Part shown: positions 46,071 to 58,342 of the stretch, piece by piece
How positions within the stretch are numbered: position 1 is the stretch's first letter
Layout: each line of letters opens with the position of its first letter
DNA from: Zerene cesonia
Lineage: Eukaryota > Arthropoda > Insecta > Lepidoptera > Pieridae
Assembly: GCF_012273895.1 (NCBI RefSeq)
Contig: NC_052102.1
Location: 1,426,001-1,490,000, forward strand
Direction of reading: 5' to 3'
Length of the DNA stretch: 64,000 nt
The notes under the pieces: model-generated
What the model was told of the DNA's origin: nothing
Database searches by the model: none
The model's input: the letters and a program-made list of their open reading frames with translations, nothing else
Position numbers and translations under genes: made by a program

Positions 46071-47004
46071 AAGTATACTATCTAATTATAGTATATTATT
46101 TAATTATTAAACGAGCGTGATTCATATCCACACATAGAATCGGTATATATTCTTTGAAGCAAAGTAGAGTTATTTTCAATAATCATGAGTTATTTTCGCT
46201 GAAGCGACTTAATCGTCTCGGTGGAATATTTCAAAAGAATATTTCATCAAGTAATATAATTCCTTGATTAAAAACTTTCCGTTACATTTAAAGTATTTAA
46301 ATTGCAGATCGGATACGCGTTCATAGCGTTTTCTCTAAGAAGTTTTAATAAAACTGCATAATCCTTTTAAAATTACGCTCGCCGCAGAGGCGATAAATGG
46401 TTATGGAGTTCTTCCAATAGCTGAATCACGCTTTAGATATTTTTACGTGGTTTATTGATAAAAATGTTCTATTGTTATTTATGGGAATATAATTTATTAT
46501 AGATTTAGATTTATAAATACTACCCTACTAATTTATAAATGAAATGAGTCTGTTGGTTTGTCTCTTCTTCACCTAAATCACTAAACCGTACAAGTACAAG
46601 TCTATATAAGAATGAAATATCAGAAAACGTCAATGTCACATCAAAAGTCTTGCTTTTTTAAATCGTACCTTAAACGTTTTTTTATGGTATGTAGTGGAAG
46701 TATTTTGGTACTGATAATATAGAAGAAGAATATTTTATAAAAACAAATTAATTAGATAAATAAATAAGTTTTTTATTTCCATCATGGTAACTATTAAAAA
46801 ATGTGTTCTAATTGCTAGAGTTTTGACATTTTAGAGGTTAGATACAGTTTTAATTAAATGTGTAATACTTTATTGGACGGACGTTAGGATTGAAATATCG
46901 CCCCTAAGTGAGATTTCCATTTATGTTTAGATGTCACTCACGAATATTCCACTTTACTTTGGAAGCAGAATATAGTTTTCAAAACACTGAAAAACACACT
47001 TCAC
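46071..47004. other. No gene seen; one Helitron 5' fragment
   Basis: 46520-46690 starts CTACCCTACTAATTTATAAA and continues GTTTGTCTCTTCTTCACCTA, a truncated Helitron-like head on plus. The rest is AT-rich. Confidence 0.4.
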
Positions 47005-47135
47005 TTATGAAATTATTGTCGATCCATGATAAATGTACAAAGTAGATAAGATAGATCTGTCCATTTAAAGTGGGTCAAAATCGAGTCATAAGGATTCGGT
47101 TACATAAAAACATAAGGGTGGCTAATAAAGCAAAT
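47005..47135 (-). repeat. Family D repeat, reverse
   Basis: TTGTCGATCCATGATAAATG, AAAGTGGGTCAAAATCGAG and AACATAAGGGTGGCTAATAA. Confidence 0.55.
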
Positions 47136-50100
47136 TTTCCTCTATTTATAAATTAAAAATCTCTTCAAATAAGTCTCTTTCTTATACAAGCATTCATGAA
47201 TTTATGAGATAGTAGCAAAATAATTGGGAATTAAAATTAAAATTTTAAATCTTTTTCTCTATTAAACCTAAAACAACAAGTAAACTAAGTGGGGATAACT
47301 ATACAAACATCTCTGTAATTCTATGTCACCATTTTGTTCGTCGTTCTTCATATCTGTGTGTATCATTCAGCATTCTAAGCACGTAATGAAACGCCTGCAG
47401 GCGTTGCTTCGGTTTTGACATGTCGGCGCTAAGCGGGCGCCTTTTATCAATATTTGTATCGACAACCCTCTACGTACTGAAATTAATGGCCGGCTATCCG
47501 AGCCGATATGCTTTGCATTTTTATATCCCGTGTGTATTAGTTTAATGGTTGTTTGAATGTTGGCGGTTTGTGATGTACGAACCATGGTGCCAATTTCTCT
47601 ATTAAATAATATGTCTTCCACCTAATTTATTGGCGTCTATTTATTTACGTGCTACGTTTGTGTATTATGTTATAAATACTTAAAATAAAATATAAATATT
47701 AACTATTCATCAAATGAAATAAGAAAATTTCACGTTTCTTTCGGGTATATTTAAAAACTACAGTACCTAACTACTGTATGTTTAAATGTTTAAATCTTAA
47801 TCAATATCACAAGTAAAACCAGTAAACTCACGCGATCATTGATCAAATACGCAATCTAATTAGCAAATAATTTGCCTATCAATTATTATTATTACCCAGT
47901 ATACAATTCATATAAACAGCATTTCTATAAGATGAAGGGTTCTCAAACGAGCCACGGACATGATTAATTACACTTCAGTTAATTGATATCAACAGCGTAT
48001 GACGTTTGCTTGTAATTGTGTCAATATTATGTGAGTGATTCATTAAATTAAACTACCCGTCAACATTGATAGCTGATATCATATTAATATGCTTTTTAAT
48101 AGGACAAGGGTGGTATCGCATCGGTATAGGGTAATTCGAGTGTTTATGCGTGTGATTGTTTTTATTGCAATATATGTGACGGAGGTGAATTCACGTGTGT
48201 TTATTATTAAAAAAGAGGAATGAACGGGTGACGGAATACATCACTGGGTGGTTTTGACAATAAGGCGAGCTAATATCAAATTAAGTTGTGAGATTTTCAT
48301 GTTATATAGAAATGTGATATAGAAAGTTATGTAGTTAATAAGTGAGAAATGTAATTTATTATTTTTCTTAAAGATATTATGACATATTTTTTGGTGTTTT
48401 GTGATAGTTCGATAGCTGAAGCTACTTTTAACCGCGGCGTAACTTCTCATTCCCTTGGGAATTTCCTTTGACTATGCGGGCGAAGCCACGGGTGCATACC
48501 CACTAAAATGTTATGTATATTTCAGTAGGTCCAGTATCTGCTATAGCGTTTGACGTATAAATTTTATAACACAGACTCGAAAAAGCGGTCACAGATAACT
48601 CGCAAAACAGTCATCAATCCGCAACTTCGCCAGTATTCTTAATTATTTAATTCAAACGATCAACTCTGTTTTACAACCTCAAACTCTCCTCCTTGTTTCT
48701 TGTTTCTGAACTTTTCGCATTGTGTAATATTTTAACTTGATTGTGAACTTTATTTGCAGCTAGATAACGTTTATTGATTTTAATCTTTTTGGGTGCTGGC
48801 TTAGCCTCCCATTCGGGGAAGTTGAATTGCTTTTGACTTATTAAAGTACATTACATTGCTAATTGATTCATTATAATTCACGTAGAGATAAACAGTCTTG
48901 CGCTTCAAAGATATACTTTTTGATCAGACTACATAAAATGCGTAGTTTAACATACCGGAGTTTTATGATAATGTAATCTATAAATTCATGCGACACAAAG
49001 GCATCAATATACCCAAAATGTGACCCTCTCTCAAATATATGATTTTCTATTTCTATATATTTCCCCCGATCGGATCTTCAAAAATTGTGTTCTGAAAATG
49101 TATGCGTTATTGAACTAATGTAATAAAATGATATTGATATGAACATGGTAAATGTACTTGGAGAATTTGATAGCGGTATGCTTAAGGCGATATGATTCAG
49201 CTAATAGGAACTCTCGCACTTGGCAGTATTATCGGATGCTATTACGTGTTATTTTATGAAGTTATAGGTCTTTCGCCTTAGACGTTTCGTTTTGATTTAT
49301 CCATGGGACATGTTGGAGTACCGGTCGTCAGATACGTGAACCATATTTTTATGTCAAGAAGTGACAATAAATGTACCAAAAAGTTAGGGGACGCGATTGC
49401 GTTTAATTTGTTTGCTATTTTAATACTTAGTCCTTGTTACGATCACAGTTTGAGGGTTATCACCCGTAGCAATTGTCTTTGCCCTGCTTTTGAAATTATT
49501 TTCATTTATAGCAAGCGTTAGACCCCTGAAGCTGTACGATGCTATAATTTTTACGAGATCGGGGTTTATTATAAAACTTATTAATATTGACCATAAAATG
49601 TTTTAACTTGGTAATTTATAAGGCTGCATATAATTCTATAAAATGCTTAATTTAATTGACTACACATGGAAGTGATTTTTAATTGATGAATGAAATTGCT
49701 ACGAAAGCTATGATTTAGGTTAATTATATAGTTTTGTGTTATATTATTGTGAATTACATCGCTTACCTTCCGAATCGTTTAAGCTTTTATACACTTTATA
49801 TGAATTTAAAAATATACGGAAGCAATCTTTTTTCTACATTAATTTGAGTCATTATATTATATTATAATAATAAGTATTGTAAAGAGTTTAATCAGTTGGC
49901 AATTATGACGAAAAATTATTCTGATATAATCGAATCTTCGACATCGTTCAGAGGATTGTAGTACTACAAAATGGCAGAAAAAGTGTTTAAACTAATAGTG
50001 AAATAAGTGAAAATTCAAGATTATCGTATATATCAAATTAAACACTCAGAAAATTGTACCATTCATAAAACGGATAATGTTTCCCCACAACGCGATATTC

Positions 50101-50614
50101 CATCGCGCAGCGCGAACAAAAAGTTTTTTATATTTGTTTCACTCTAAGAATATTTTCAATGAAAGGTTTCTGTTTGATTAAAACATTTTTCGTAAAGTTT
50201 TAACCGAAGTGGGTTTTCAAGACTCGCGGGTGTTAAGTATATGGAATGCTTCAGTTCCTTTCAAAGGAATTCTGAGACTTTCGAATGCGAATGCTATGTT
50301 TTTCTGGTGGAATTCGGAAAATAGTCCGCGGCGTTCGGGTGTAAGACACATTGCTTGTAATAGGGCACTTCAAAGGGTTAAGGGTGAGCTTTTAAGAGTT
50401 GTATTAACGAATTTTTGGTGGATTTGTTTTAATGACGAGATTACTTTGGAGTAAGTGTTTTATGTACATCAAGTCGATGTTTATGATATACTTATATGTT
50501 TATAATATATATTATTCAAATTCAAATTGTAAAAATCAAATGGTACATCAGTTTCTGAATATATTGTACTCACGAGCTAAGGGTCCCATATCTGTTATAA
50601 ATAATTTCAATCAA
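47136..50614. other. 3.5-kb gene-free stretch
   Basis: 47380-47620 is less AT-rich with an 84-codon minus frame of unknown meaning. 48470-48500 reads TATGCGGGCGAAGCCACGGG, like a Helitron 3' end without CTAG. 49310-49520 and 50205-50455 carry 72- and 81-codon frames with no domains. No splice-supported exon is seen. Confidence 0.35.
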
Positions 50615-50790
50615 AAAGCGCATTTAAATTGACAGAACTAGATCAAATTTAAATGGGATCACATGGGAGGTACAAGTTTTCAAATAATAATAATCATAAA
50701 ATTCGGTTCACCCAGCAACAAGTGATGAAGTAAAAAACAAAATAATACAGTTAAGTTTCGAGGTCGGTTGTTAATGGCCAAAAAATCATT
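50615..50790 (-). repeat. Family E dispersed repeat, reverse, well preserved
   Basis: ACAGAACTAGATCAAATTTAA, TGGGAGGTACAAGTTTTC, TTCGGTTCACCCAGC and ACAGTTAAGTTTCGAGGTCGG in order. Confidence 0.65.
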
Positions 50791-51104
50791 TATTGTATGG
50801 CATAAACAGGCCTATCTCAGATAACATAACATATTATTATTGAATTATGCCAATCACACAATTCTAAGAATGTATCTTATCAGTATAACAATGCTATATA
50901 CACTTCCCATTATATATATACATACATCATTTATATACGTTTTTGTAAGAGACATACAGTTCTTGGAATTCTTAGGTATTTTGTCGAATTTCAGTAACAT
51001 TAGGCAATGTTTATCGAAGTTACAATTGAAATTACACTGCGTTATGTGTAGGAAGAAATAAGAATAAATAACATAATATTAGAAAAATATAATGATTTAT
51101 ATAT

Positions 51105-51280
51105 ATATACATGCCGTTGTTCGCAACTTCACTCGAATGTTTATTTTATTTAACTTTGGGGTAGATTTTATGAAAACCTTTCTTAGCGGCTATCTACGCG
51201 CCAAATTTCCGCCCGATCGGTGCAGTAGTTTGGGCAGTGCGTTGTAGACAAACAATCAGCACCTTTGTATTTTATATATT
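51105..51280 (-). mobile_element. Helitron-like relic, reverse
   Basis: GTTGTTCGCAACTTCACTCG, CCTTTCTTAGCGGCTATC, GCCCGATCGGTGCAGTAG. The CTAG end is mutated. Confidence 0.5.
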
Positions 51281-52231
51281 GAACGTTATAGAAATAATTG
51301 TATCCTACTTTTGTAATTAACTTAAATTCGCAAGAAAATGATGGCGTATATAGATATAGACGACCTCAGTATAACTGTCTTTTTACCACACTGGATTTAG
51401 TACTGATTTAAGACATCCGACTTTGATCCGACGATGATATAAAAAGAGTAAATAGTAATCGACCATCTCTAATTAAAAAATTTCATGAACAAGATTAAAC
51501 AGTATATGTGATAATAAGATAGCTATATAGATAGCTATATATAATATAAGTTCAGCCGTCGTATTCTGATAGTAACTTTAAAAGTGATAAGTATATAGGA
51601 CACCGCCCAAACTCCTTGCGAGCCTTAATATTTCCCAAAGGGGTAACTTTAAAAATACTCTCAGATTCCGTTGAGAAGGGTGCATATATTAACTTTGGAG
51701 TTTAATCGTGAAGTTATTTTTCAACATCAAATTAAAAATGTAGCTTTAATGACTTCGCAGGGTGGTTTATTTTTCGTTTCGCGTATTATTCTTCGGTTTT
51801 TTATTACTTAATTAATCTGGGCTTTGGTTAAATTACATTTCATAAAGTTATCCTTTCCACATTTTTACCGATAATTTTATAAAAAATGTTTTCCACATAC
51901 ATATTTTCATTATATCACAACAAAAATGTATTATTGTATTGATCTGTATTATTATATTTATTTATTATTATTTATAGAAAGATAGAATAAAACCGAGATA
52001 TAGGATAAAAAAAATGAAACGAAAAATTATTTGCCAGAAAATTCGAGTCAGTTCTTGGGCATGATTAATTAATTATTTTACGTAAACTTTTTATTGCTTA
52101 TTTAATGTAAAATATATGTTATTGCTTTCTTGTTTGTTTTTATATTAATTAATTATAAAATTCTAAAATCTCGTTTTATGACATATATGAGTACAATTAT
52201 TCAAATTGTAATTAAATAATCACTATTTAAC
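51281..52231. other. Very AT-rich stretch, no gene seen
   Basis: Includes the short tandem GATAGCTATATA at about 51520 and long T/A-rich runs. Nothing is supported. Confidence 0.4.
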
Positions 52232-52512
52232 ATTATAAATGCGATAGCAACTTTGTCTGTTTGTCTTTCTGTCTTTTCTTCATGTCTACACCGTTGAATC
52301 AATTTGTATGAAACTTTGTACAAAAGACTTGAAAGTGATCCGAGAAATGGTAGATATAAGAATGGTTTATATCCCAGAACTTAGACAGTTATAAAACCCC
52401 GAATCTGCTTAACTTTTCCTTTTACTACACGCGTGAAAATCTCTGCAAACGTTCATGGGCGGTAGCGTTTACCACCTTGACCCAAAAGCTCCTTTGCCGA
52501 CCATGAAATAAA
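52232..52512 (+). mobile_element. Helitron-like 5' part followed by a SINE tail
   Basis: 52232-52430: CATTATAAATGCGATAGCAA, GTCTGTTTGTCTTTCTGTC, ATGAAACTTTGTACAAAAG, a truncated Helitron-like element. 52440-52512: CTCTGCAAACGTTCATGGGC, GGTAGCGTTTACCACC and ATGAAATAAAAAAC, a SINE tail. These are two insertions side by side. Confidence 0.5.
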
Positions 52513-53288
52513 AAACTAAACCATAACCTTTTAACCAATACAGCCAGTTCACTACAGAACAACCAGACAAACGTCACGTTTCAAATGCCCAAGTGAGTAC
52601 CAATCAGTCGGTAAAAAGAGATGAGGTTTTACAGAGCCAGCTATTGAGCAATCTCCTAATGGGTTCCGTTGCCGATTGCGTGTTGACAACATAACAAAAA
52701 CCTCGCTCTGTTCTCCCATTTACTTTTTCACCCTTCACAAATATCGCGGAAATGCGTATGGTTGCGTATTAAAATATCTTGTCATTTGCTTTTGTCGCTG
52801 TTTCGCTATTTGGCTTAAGTATTTTTGTCATTACATTGTGGTATTTTGGATTTAATATTTCGTATACTATTTTAAATGTGAATGTTTCGCTATGGGTATA
52901 CCCATGTGTATTCGATTCGTGCTGACGAACAAAATAAATAATAACACAATAAAAAGAATGAAATAATGCGTCTACATTATGTAACTCATATTAAATTTCC
53001 AATTTTATAAAGAAGTTATTTTGGAAAGCAAAAAATATCTACTATTTGTCCACTATTTTATGTTTGTTATATATATAATTCGTATTATAAGCCACGGTAA
53101 ATTGTCAATTTAAAGCCACACTACATACTTAATATGGTTAATTAAATGGTGTCTATGAAATTGATTGTTTAAATTTGATTTTTTGCATTTATTTTATAGC
53201 TTCTTTATTCTTTTCATCTCAATCAGCAGAAAACAGAAACATAAAACATACTTTTCAAAGACATTTCTAAACGATCAACTCAGCGTTA

Positions 53289-53320
<32 letters not shown>

Positions 53321-54158
53321 AAATGTACTCAATATTCATAGAAACAATTGAAAGTCTCCAGTAACACCGTAACGTATGTTCTAGAAGTAAGATGTATCGG
53401 CAACTCACATTAAGTTTAATATAACGAATGAGAATTTACATGTAAAATAAAATACTATAGTCAGTCGGTAGAATTCAAATACAAGAGGTATTTTCTCAAT
53501 CTATTTTAGTATTTTGTCAGCTATTTGCTGCCAAATACCTAGATGCAAGTCAATTTATTATAAGGAATTTGTATTATGTTAAATGTGTTAATAAATTTCA
53601 CAAAATAGATGAATAAATATAAAATATCATACGTTCTATATTACCTCTGGCACTTTTAATTTTTTTTTTATTTGTTAATTACCAACAGTTTATCCTAAAT
53701 GTTTTTTCATTGACCGAAAAATCTGTTCTGTTTTCTAAATTTTCTGCGCGATTTCACCTACAGACGAACCCAAGGCAAAAGCAAGTATTTCTGTATCTCA
53801 TGTGTTATTTTAGTTCATAAGCTAGATCATTGTTAAGATTAATCAAAATCCGTTCAGTCGCTTTCTCATGAAAGCGCCCCATACATACATACATTTATAA
53901 ACATTATATTATAAGTTAGACTTTAATAGCTCCGTTTATAACAGCGAACATATATCCAAACTATGAGTACTTGTGTATATACTAAGCTCATTAGATCGCA
54001 AAAAATGATAATATCCACCACATACGCAGATACCGCTATGGTCTCTCGTTAAAAATATAACGCTACGCACGTCATTCCACCTGTCATTTGTTTGACACAC
54101 AGTGTTGACAAATGCTTATTATCGCGGTTTGTTTATTACGCCATTAACGTGGCCCTGC
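52513..54158. other. Gene-free stretch with an island and a microsatellite
   Basis: 52590-52760 is repeat-free and less AT-rich. An (AC)n tract lies at 53289-53315. The rest is AT-rich, with a Helitron-like reverse head at about 53830-53930 (CAAAATCCGTTCAGTCGC). Confidence 0.4.
53289..53315. repeat. (AC)13 microsatellite
   Basis: 27 bases of AC dinucleotide, then an imperfect ATACAC continuation. Confidence 0.95.
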
Positions 54159-54390
54159 TATAAAAGCGGACACACTCTTCCGACCTCTTTCCCTCGAGAG
54201 GCAGCGTCCTTTAAATATGCTTACGAAATATGCCCTCTGCGTCTATTTTGCTACCTATGACGTATATTTTGGTGTCGTGTTTCCTGGATTTAGGGTAGCA
54301 GGTTTTTTTTCATTACACGTCTTTCTGGAAACGAATTATTGTCAATTTGTTAAATTCTCGGAGGGATCTATTGTGCTTGGTATGACGTGA
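54159..54390 (+). promoter_or_regulatory. Candidate TATA promoter with a short downstream ORF
   Basis: TATAAAAG at 54159-54166 sits in a GC-richer context. 51 bases after it an ATG (54217) opens 57 codons, beginning MLTKYALCVYFATYD and ending at TGA 54388-54390. No consensus initiator is found about 30 bases after the TATA. The peptide has a hydrophobic N-terminal half but no known domain. Low confidence. Confidence 0.25.
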
Positions 54391-55545
54391 GATGAAAATT
54401 GTTGAATTTCAAAACATTTTGAAAATTTCCCTCACAACAACATCAAATTTGCTTTTAACTAACTTTCCATTACTGCTTTAATTAAACTATACAATTAACC
54501 CATCCAACTGAATTGAGTAATGAAGTCACACTAGATTAATTCAATCGAAAATATGTCCGACGATATCTCGTTCTGGGCTCGAAAATCGATCCGAATAAAT
54601 AACATCACGATAAATCCCTTGAACCGGCGTGAAGCTCGCGTGCTTAAGTCAGACCTGTGTCAAGTACTGATAAGGTCAGCTGTCATCGTGACTATTAAAA
54701 TGACAGCTTGTTGAATTTCTAGATAATCGCTTTTGGATGGTACATTTGAAATGTTTTACAACGGTACATTGCCTTAGCTTGAAAGAATGAATGTACAATG
54801 AATAGACTACATTTGTATGTGTATTTTAACATTTTCATAATTCGCTCTCGTATACTAAGAGGGAAAATGTATTTGAAAGTATTTTAGGAGAACAGTAAGT
54901 GTTACAACACCTCTAATGTCATTGAAAAATATTTATTTTTTTCTGTATGTAAGACTTATATGTAAGACTTCAGTATCATTAAGTAGTGCAGTATTTCAAT
55001 ACATTTTTCTTAATATAGTAGAGAATAAATTATAACGATAAATTATAAAGGTGTGCTTAAAAATGGAGATGAGTGGAATTGAAGGCTTGTATGAAAGCAG
55101 CTTTTAGTATATTTTATTACATACTGTGCTAATAAAGTATTGAAACAACATGTAATTTTAAAAAAACAGAAGAGAGAACAAAATAATTACTAATAATACT
55201 AACAACCACAATAAAATTGTAATTAGATTTAGGGAATTAATAACTTAACAGAAAACTTGGCATGTGACAACCCTACGGTTAATTATTTCGGATGGCTATG
55301 AGCTACCACATTATCAAGTTAACTCAGTTTGTCTCATAAAAGTGAGAGTTTTTATTAACATTTACTCTTGTAATTGGGGTAGTTTGTTACTAAATTCTTA
55401 TATGTCTAATAAAAACAACGAGATTTTGGAGGGAGGTGGAATTATACTTTAATGTACCAGAAATTAATATCTGAATCTGATCATAATCAGTCCCATATTA
55501 GTTATGACTGAAGAGACACGTCTTTGGAGGTTACGCTGTATATGT
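54391..55545. other. Gene-free stretch
   Basis: A 9-bp perfect inverted pair AGCTGTCAT/ATGACAGCT lies at about 54680-54710. Otherwise AT-rich with no recognised element. Confidence 0.35.
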
Positions 55546-55775
55546 TTTTTTTATGTCTTCGTCGGCAATGGAGCTGGTGGATCGTGGTCAGTGGACTGAT
55601 GGTAAGCGCTTCAACCGCACATGAACATTTGGAGAGGAATGAGGTCGATTGCAAACCTTACTCCTCTACAAATAGATTGCCGACTTCAAGATGGAAAGTG
55701 ATTAAGAAAGGATTGACGAGAGGTATAAAGGAAAGGACTGAGAAGGGTAAGGAAAATGATATAGCCTTCTGGCTC
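55546..55775 (-). mobile_element. SINE, reverse
   Basis: TTTTATGTCTTCGTCGGCAATG, GGAGCTGGTGGATCG, GACTGATGGTAAGCGCTTC, ACATGAACATTTGGAGAGG and GATTGACGAGAGGTATAAAGG. A 106-codon plus frame is the reverse reading of this SINE. Confidence 0.65.
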
Positions 55776-55869
55776 CCTGTATATATGTATGCTATTTTCA
55801 CGCCATATTTTATATTTCATGTCATATTTTATAAATTACATTAATATCAGATGATCTAAATAAAATAAA

Positions 55870-56029
55870 TAAATTATCTAAATACATAAAACGCAAAGAC
55901 TGACTGTGACTAACTGACAGACTGTTCTATCAACGTACAGCCGACACTGCAGAACGAATTGAGAAATGAAAAAAAAATTGAAAAACTGAACTTTTGCACA
56001 CGCGGGCGAAGTTACGGGCAACAACTAGT
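55870..56029 (+). mobile_element. Lep1-like Helitron 3' part
   Basis: AACGCAAAGACTGACTGTGA, then CACGCGGGCGAAGTTACGGG and CAACAACTAG followed by T at 56030. The 5' end is uncertain. Confidence 0.55.
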
Positions 56030-56569
56030 CCTCCATAAAAGTATTAACTTATAAAGCTACTAAAAATGTTTAAATTAAATATAATACGCTCACAAAGTTT
56101 ATTCTACACTACACTTTTCAGTTTTCATTTATAAGAATCTTCTTTACATTACGACGTAGCAAACTGCTACGGCGTAACCGTTCTACGAGGAAGGTGAAAC
56201 TAAAAGAAGACAGCAATAAAATGGATGCTATTGGAATATTCTCATTTTGTTATGCTTTAAAACAATTCTTGAATATTATTTTAAAAGCAAACTGGTGAAG
56301 TTAGTTTTCAAATCAATTATTGCTAAACGAATTTGTATAAATACTTCTTAAGAAAATTTATGTTTGCCTACAATCTTACTGTGTTAACACAAAAATATGA
56401 TAAACGTAGTAGAAGTTTATCTATTAACTAATGTAGTAATGAAATAGGTTTACATTTTAGCTGATTTATCATTGTCGTTTTATATATCTATATCTTTATT
56501 ATTATACTTCAAATTGCCTCTTTTCTAGAAAGAGTAAATTGAAAATTGCACGCCAAAATATCATAACAT
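56030..56569. other. No gene seen
   Basis: AT-rich, with short less AT-rich words at 56150-56200. Nothing is recognised. Confidence 0.35.
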
Positions 56570-56669
56570 TCCCGTCCCTATCTGCTGACCATACAAACAG
56601 ATTGACAAATGAAAGTTTTATGACCGACTCCGCACTAATGACGCTTACATAGTGACAACTCTGCGGTGA

Positions 56670-56811
56670 CCAATCAGAAGTCGCGGCACACACACACGCG
56701 CGACGTCATCATACACTCCCCGAGTTTATTTTGTAAACATTCCAAACGTGCAAACGGTAGAGATAGGCTTTTCTTTGACTCCTTTTTATCTGTCCGTTGC
56801 AGGTATAAATA
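56670..56811 (+). promoter_or_regulatory. Candidate promoter: CCAAT, CRE-like and TATA motifs
   Basis: CCAATCAG at 56670-56677, GACGTCATC at about 56702, and TATAAATA at 56804-56811 lie in a less AT-rich, repeat-free block (56570-56880). A TCAGTC initiator word exists at 56869-56874 but is 67 bases from the TATA, too far for the usual spacing. It is therefore either a weak promoter or an upstream regulatory region for the 58.1-kb start. Confidence 0.35.
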
Positions 56812-57127
56812 GGATGCAAACAGAGATAGGGCAGCTCCCACGGTGAATGGTGGATTAGCGGACTGCACTCAGTCCAAATACTTTGAAGTGGTGGAATGAA
56901 AAGATGTATTTTTTTGTATGATTTTACGTCGAGATTAAGATGGTAAATTTACTTATGGGTACTTATGGGATTGGTGATGATAAGGTTTTTATAGTGGTGC
57001 ATGTTGTTGAAAGCCATGGTTAAATTGAATTAATAATTAACTTTCATTGCAAGTAGATCATTCGACGTGCGCCTTACTAAGACAATCCTACTAATCTTAT
57101 ACCTTTAAACGAGCAATTCTTCGGCTT

Positions 57128-57190
57128 TTTTTTTTTTATGTCACAGTCGGCAATGGAGCTGGTGGGACGCCTGATGGTAAGCGCTACGCG
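57128..57190 (-). mobile_element. SINE tail fragment, reverse
   Basis: TTATGTCACAGTCGGCAATG, GAGCTGGTGGGACGCCTG and ATGGTAAGCGCTACGCG. A T12-like run precedes it (the reverse of the poly-A end). Confidence 0.7.
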
Positions 57191-57589
57191 AAACGCGAGC
57201 GCCAAATATACGAATGTGGTGGAAGATTTAAATTCGAAAAGCATCATTTCAACGTTCATTCACACATTTTCAAAAATCCCACTTAATTTTCGGGTAAAAC
57301 TACTAGAAATTATTTTATCTATTGTCCAGTCAGAATATAAATAAAGCAGTTTTAATTAAGCATGAAAACATTAATTATAGTATAACAATTACTTTAATAA
57401 CATTAAAAATATCGAAGACGCTCAGAATATTAAAAATACTTATAATTTTATCTACGATGAAGATTATCAGGAAAAATCCAAACAAGGCAGAGTCCAAGCT
57501 AAATATTTTGTATCGTCACTGAAAATGTTTGTTGCAATTATTTCAATGCCATTCAAAAAATATTTTTCTACATAAATACAGTAATAAAA
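57191..57589. other. AT-rich stretch, no gene seen
   Basis: The frames here (66-68 codons) have biased AT-rich codons and no domain. Confidence 0.35.
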
Positions 57590-57740
57590 AACGAAATCCC
57601 CTTCAAATAGTCGGAACTAGAACAAATTTAATAGGGATGCAGCAGCTTTTGAATAAAAAAAGAATCATCAGTATCGGTTCATCCAATATGAATGAATAAA
57701 GTAAATAAAATGACATATAAAAAATACAGACGTTATCTCA
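57590..57740 (-). repeat. Family E dispersed repeat, reverse
   Basis: CCCTTCAAATAGTCGGAACTA, GAACAAATTTAATAGGG, AAGAATCATCAGTATCGGTTC. Confidence 0.6.
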
Positions 57741-58105
57741 ATACGTCTGTACTCCTCCTCATTTGAAGACGAAAAGAAAATACATTCATTAACATTAAAG
57801 AAAACTTGTTATGACTAAATTCAAAACTAAAAATACAAAATAAGTTCAATGATTTGATGTGAACGGATTCACAGAACCCGCTAATGAATTCATCTAAAAC
57901 TATAGCTCTAAGCACCAAGTCGAGACGGGACTTATTAAAATGAGCAGCTATCTTATAACAACGTTGAACGCCGATTGGTTCTGAATCAAGTCCTTAATAT
58001 CTTATGAAAGTGCTTGGCGCTAGCGTCTAACAATTCTGCCAGCCCGAGCGCTGAAGCACTATGATGGAGTCATGGAGGCTTGCGCGGTGAAGCCTCAGTA
58101 GTACT

Positions 58106-58140
58106 TCAGTTGTAACCGTGCGCTCGGAGGGGACGGACGT
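58106..58140 (+). promoter_or_regulatory. Core promoter: Inr TCAGTT with DPE at +28
   Basis: TCAGTT at 58106-58111 matches the arthropod initiator TCAKTY, with A+1 at 58108. GGACGT at 58135-58140 matches RGWYVT and begins exactly at +28, the position at which Drosophila DPE works with Inr. No TATA lies about 30 bases upstream, as expected for DPE promoters. The region 57960-58250 is much richer in G+C than its surroundings and includes an inverted CCAAT word (GATTGG, about 57973). Other TCAGT words (58095, 58185) could be alternative starts, but they lack a correctly placed DPE. Confidence 0.6.
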
Positions 58141-58342
58141 GCGTCGCTCCGACTCGAATACCGCATCGCGAGTGTATACGACATTCAGTGAGTGTTGTGA
58201 TTGTGAATTGACGTGCTTCACGAGCTGAAATATCGATAGAAATGATTAATACGATCGATTCATAAGATAACGTGACATCGAAGTTATGACGAGCCAATTG
58301 TGATCAGTGCATGTGATACTGGAAGCTTATATTTTCTATTTG
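58108..58342 (+). other. Putative untranslated first exon of a gene extending right
   Basis: The segment from the Inr to the splice donor TTG|GTAAGT (58343-58348) is 235 nt. It has no long frame starting at ATG. It has three tiny upstream ORFs: 58242-58265 (7 aa), 58286-58303 (5 aa) and ATG-TGA at 58311. This is what a 5' UTR exon looks like. If right, the rest of the window (58343 on) is first intron, consistent with its lack of exons and its repeats. The product cannot be guessed. Cap-analysis or RNA-seq reads spliced at 58342 would confirm it. Confidence 0.5.

Noticed and set aside
55524..55844. 106-codon plus frame
   Set aside because: It reads the reverse strand of a SINE.
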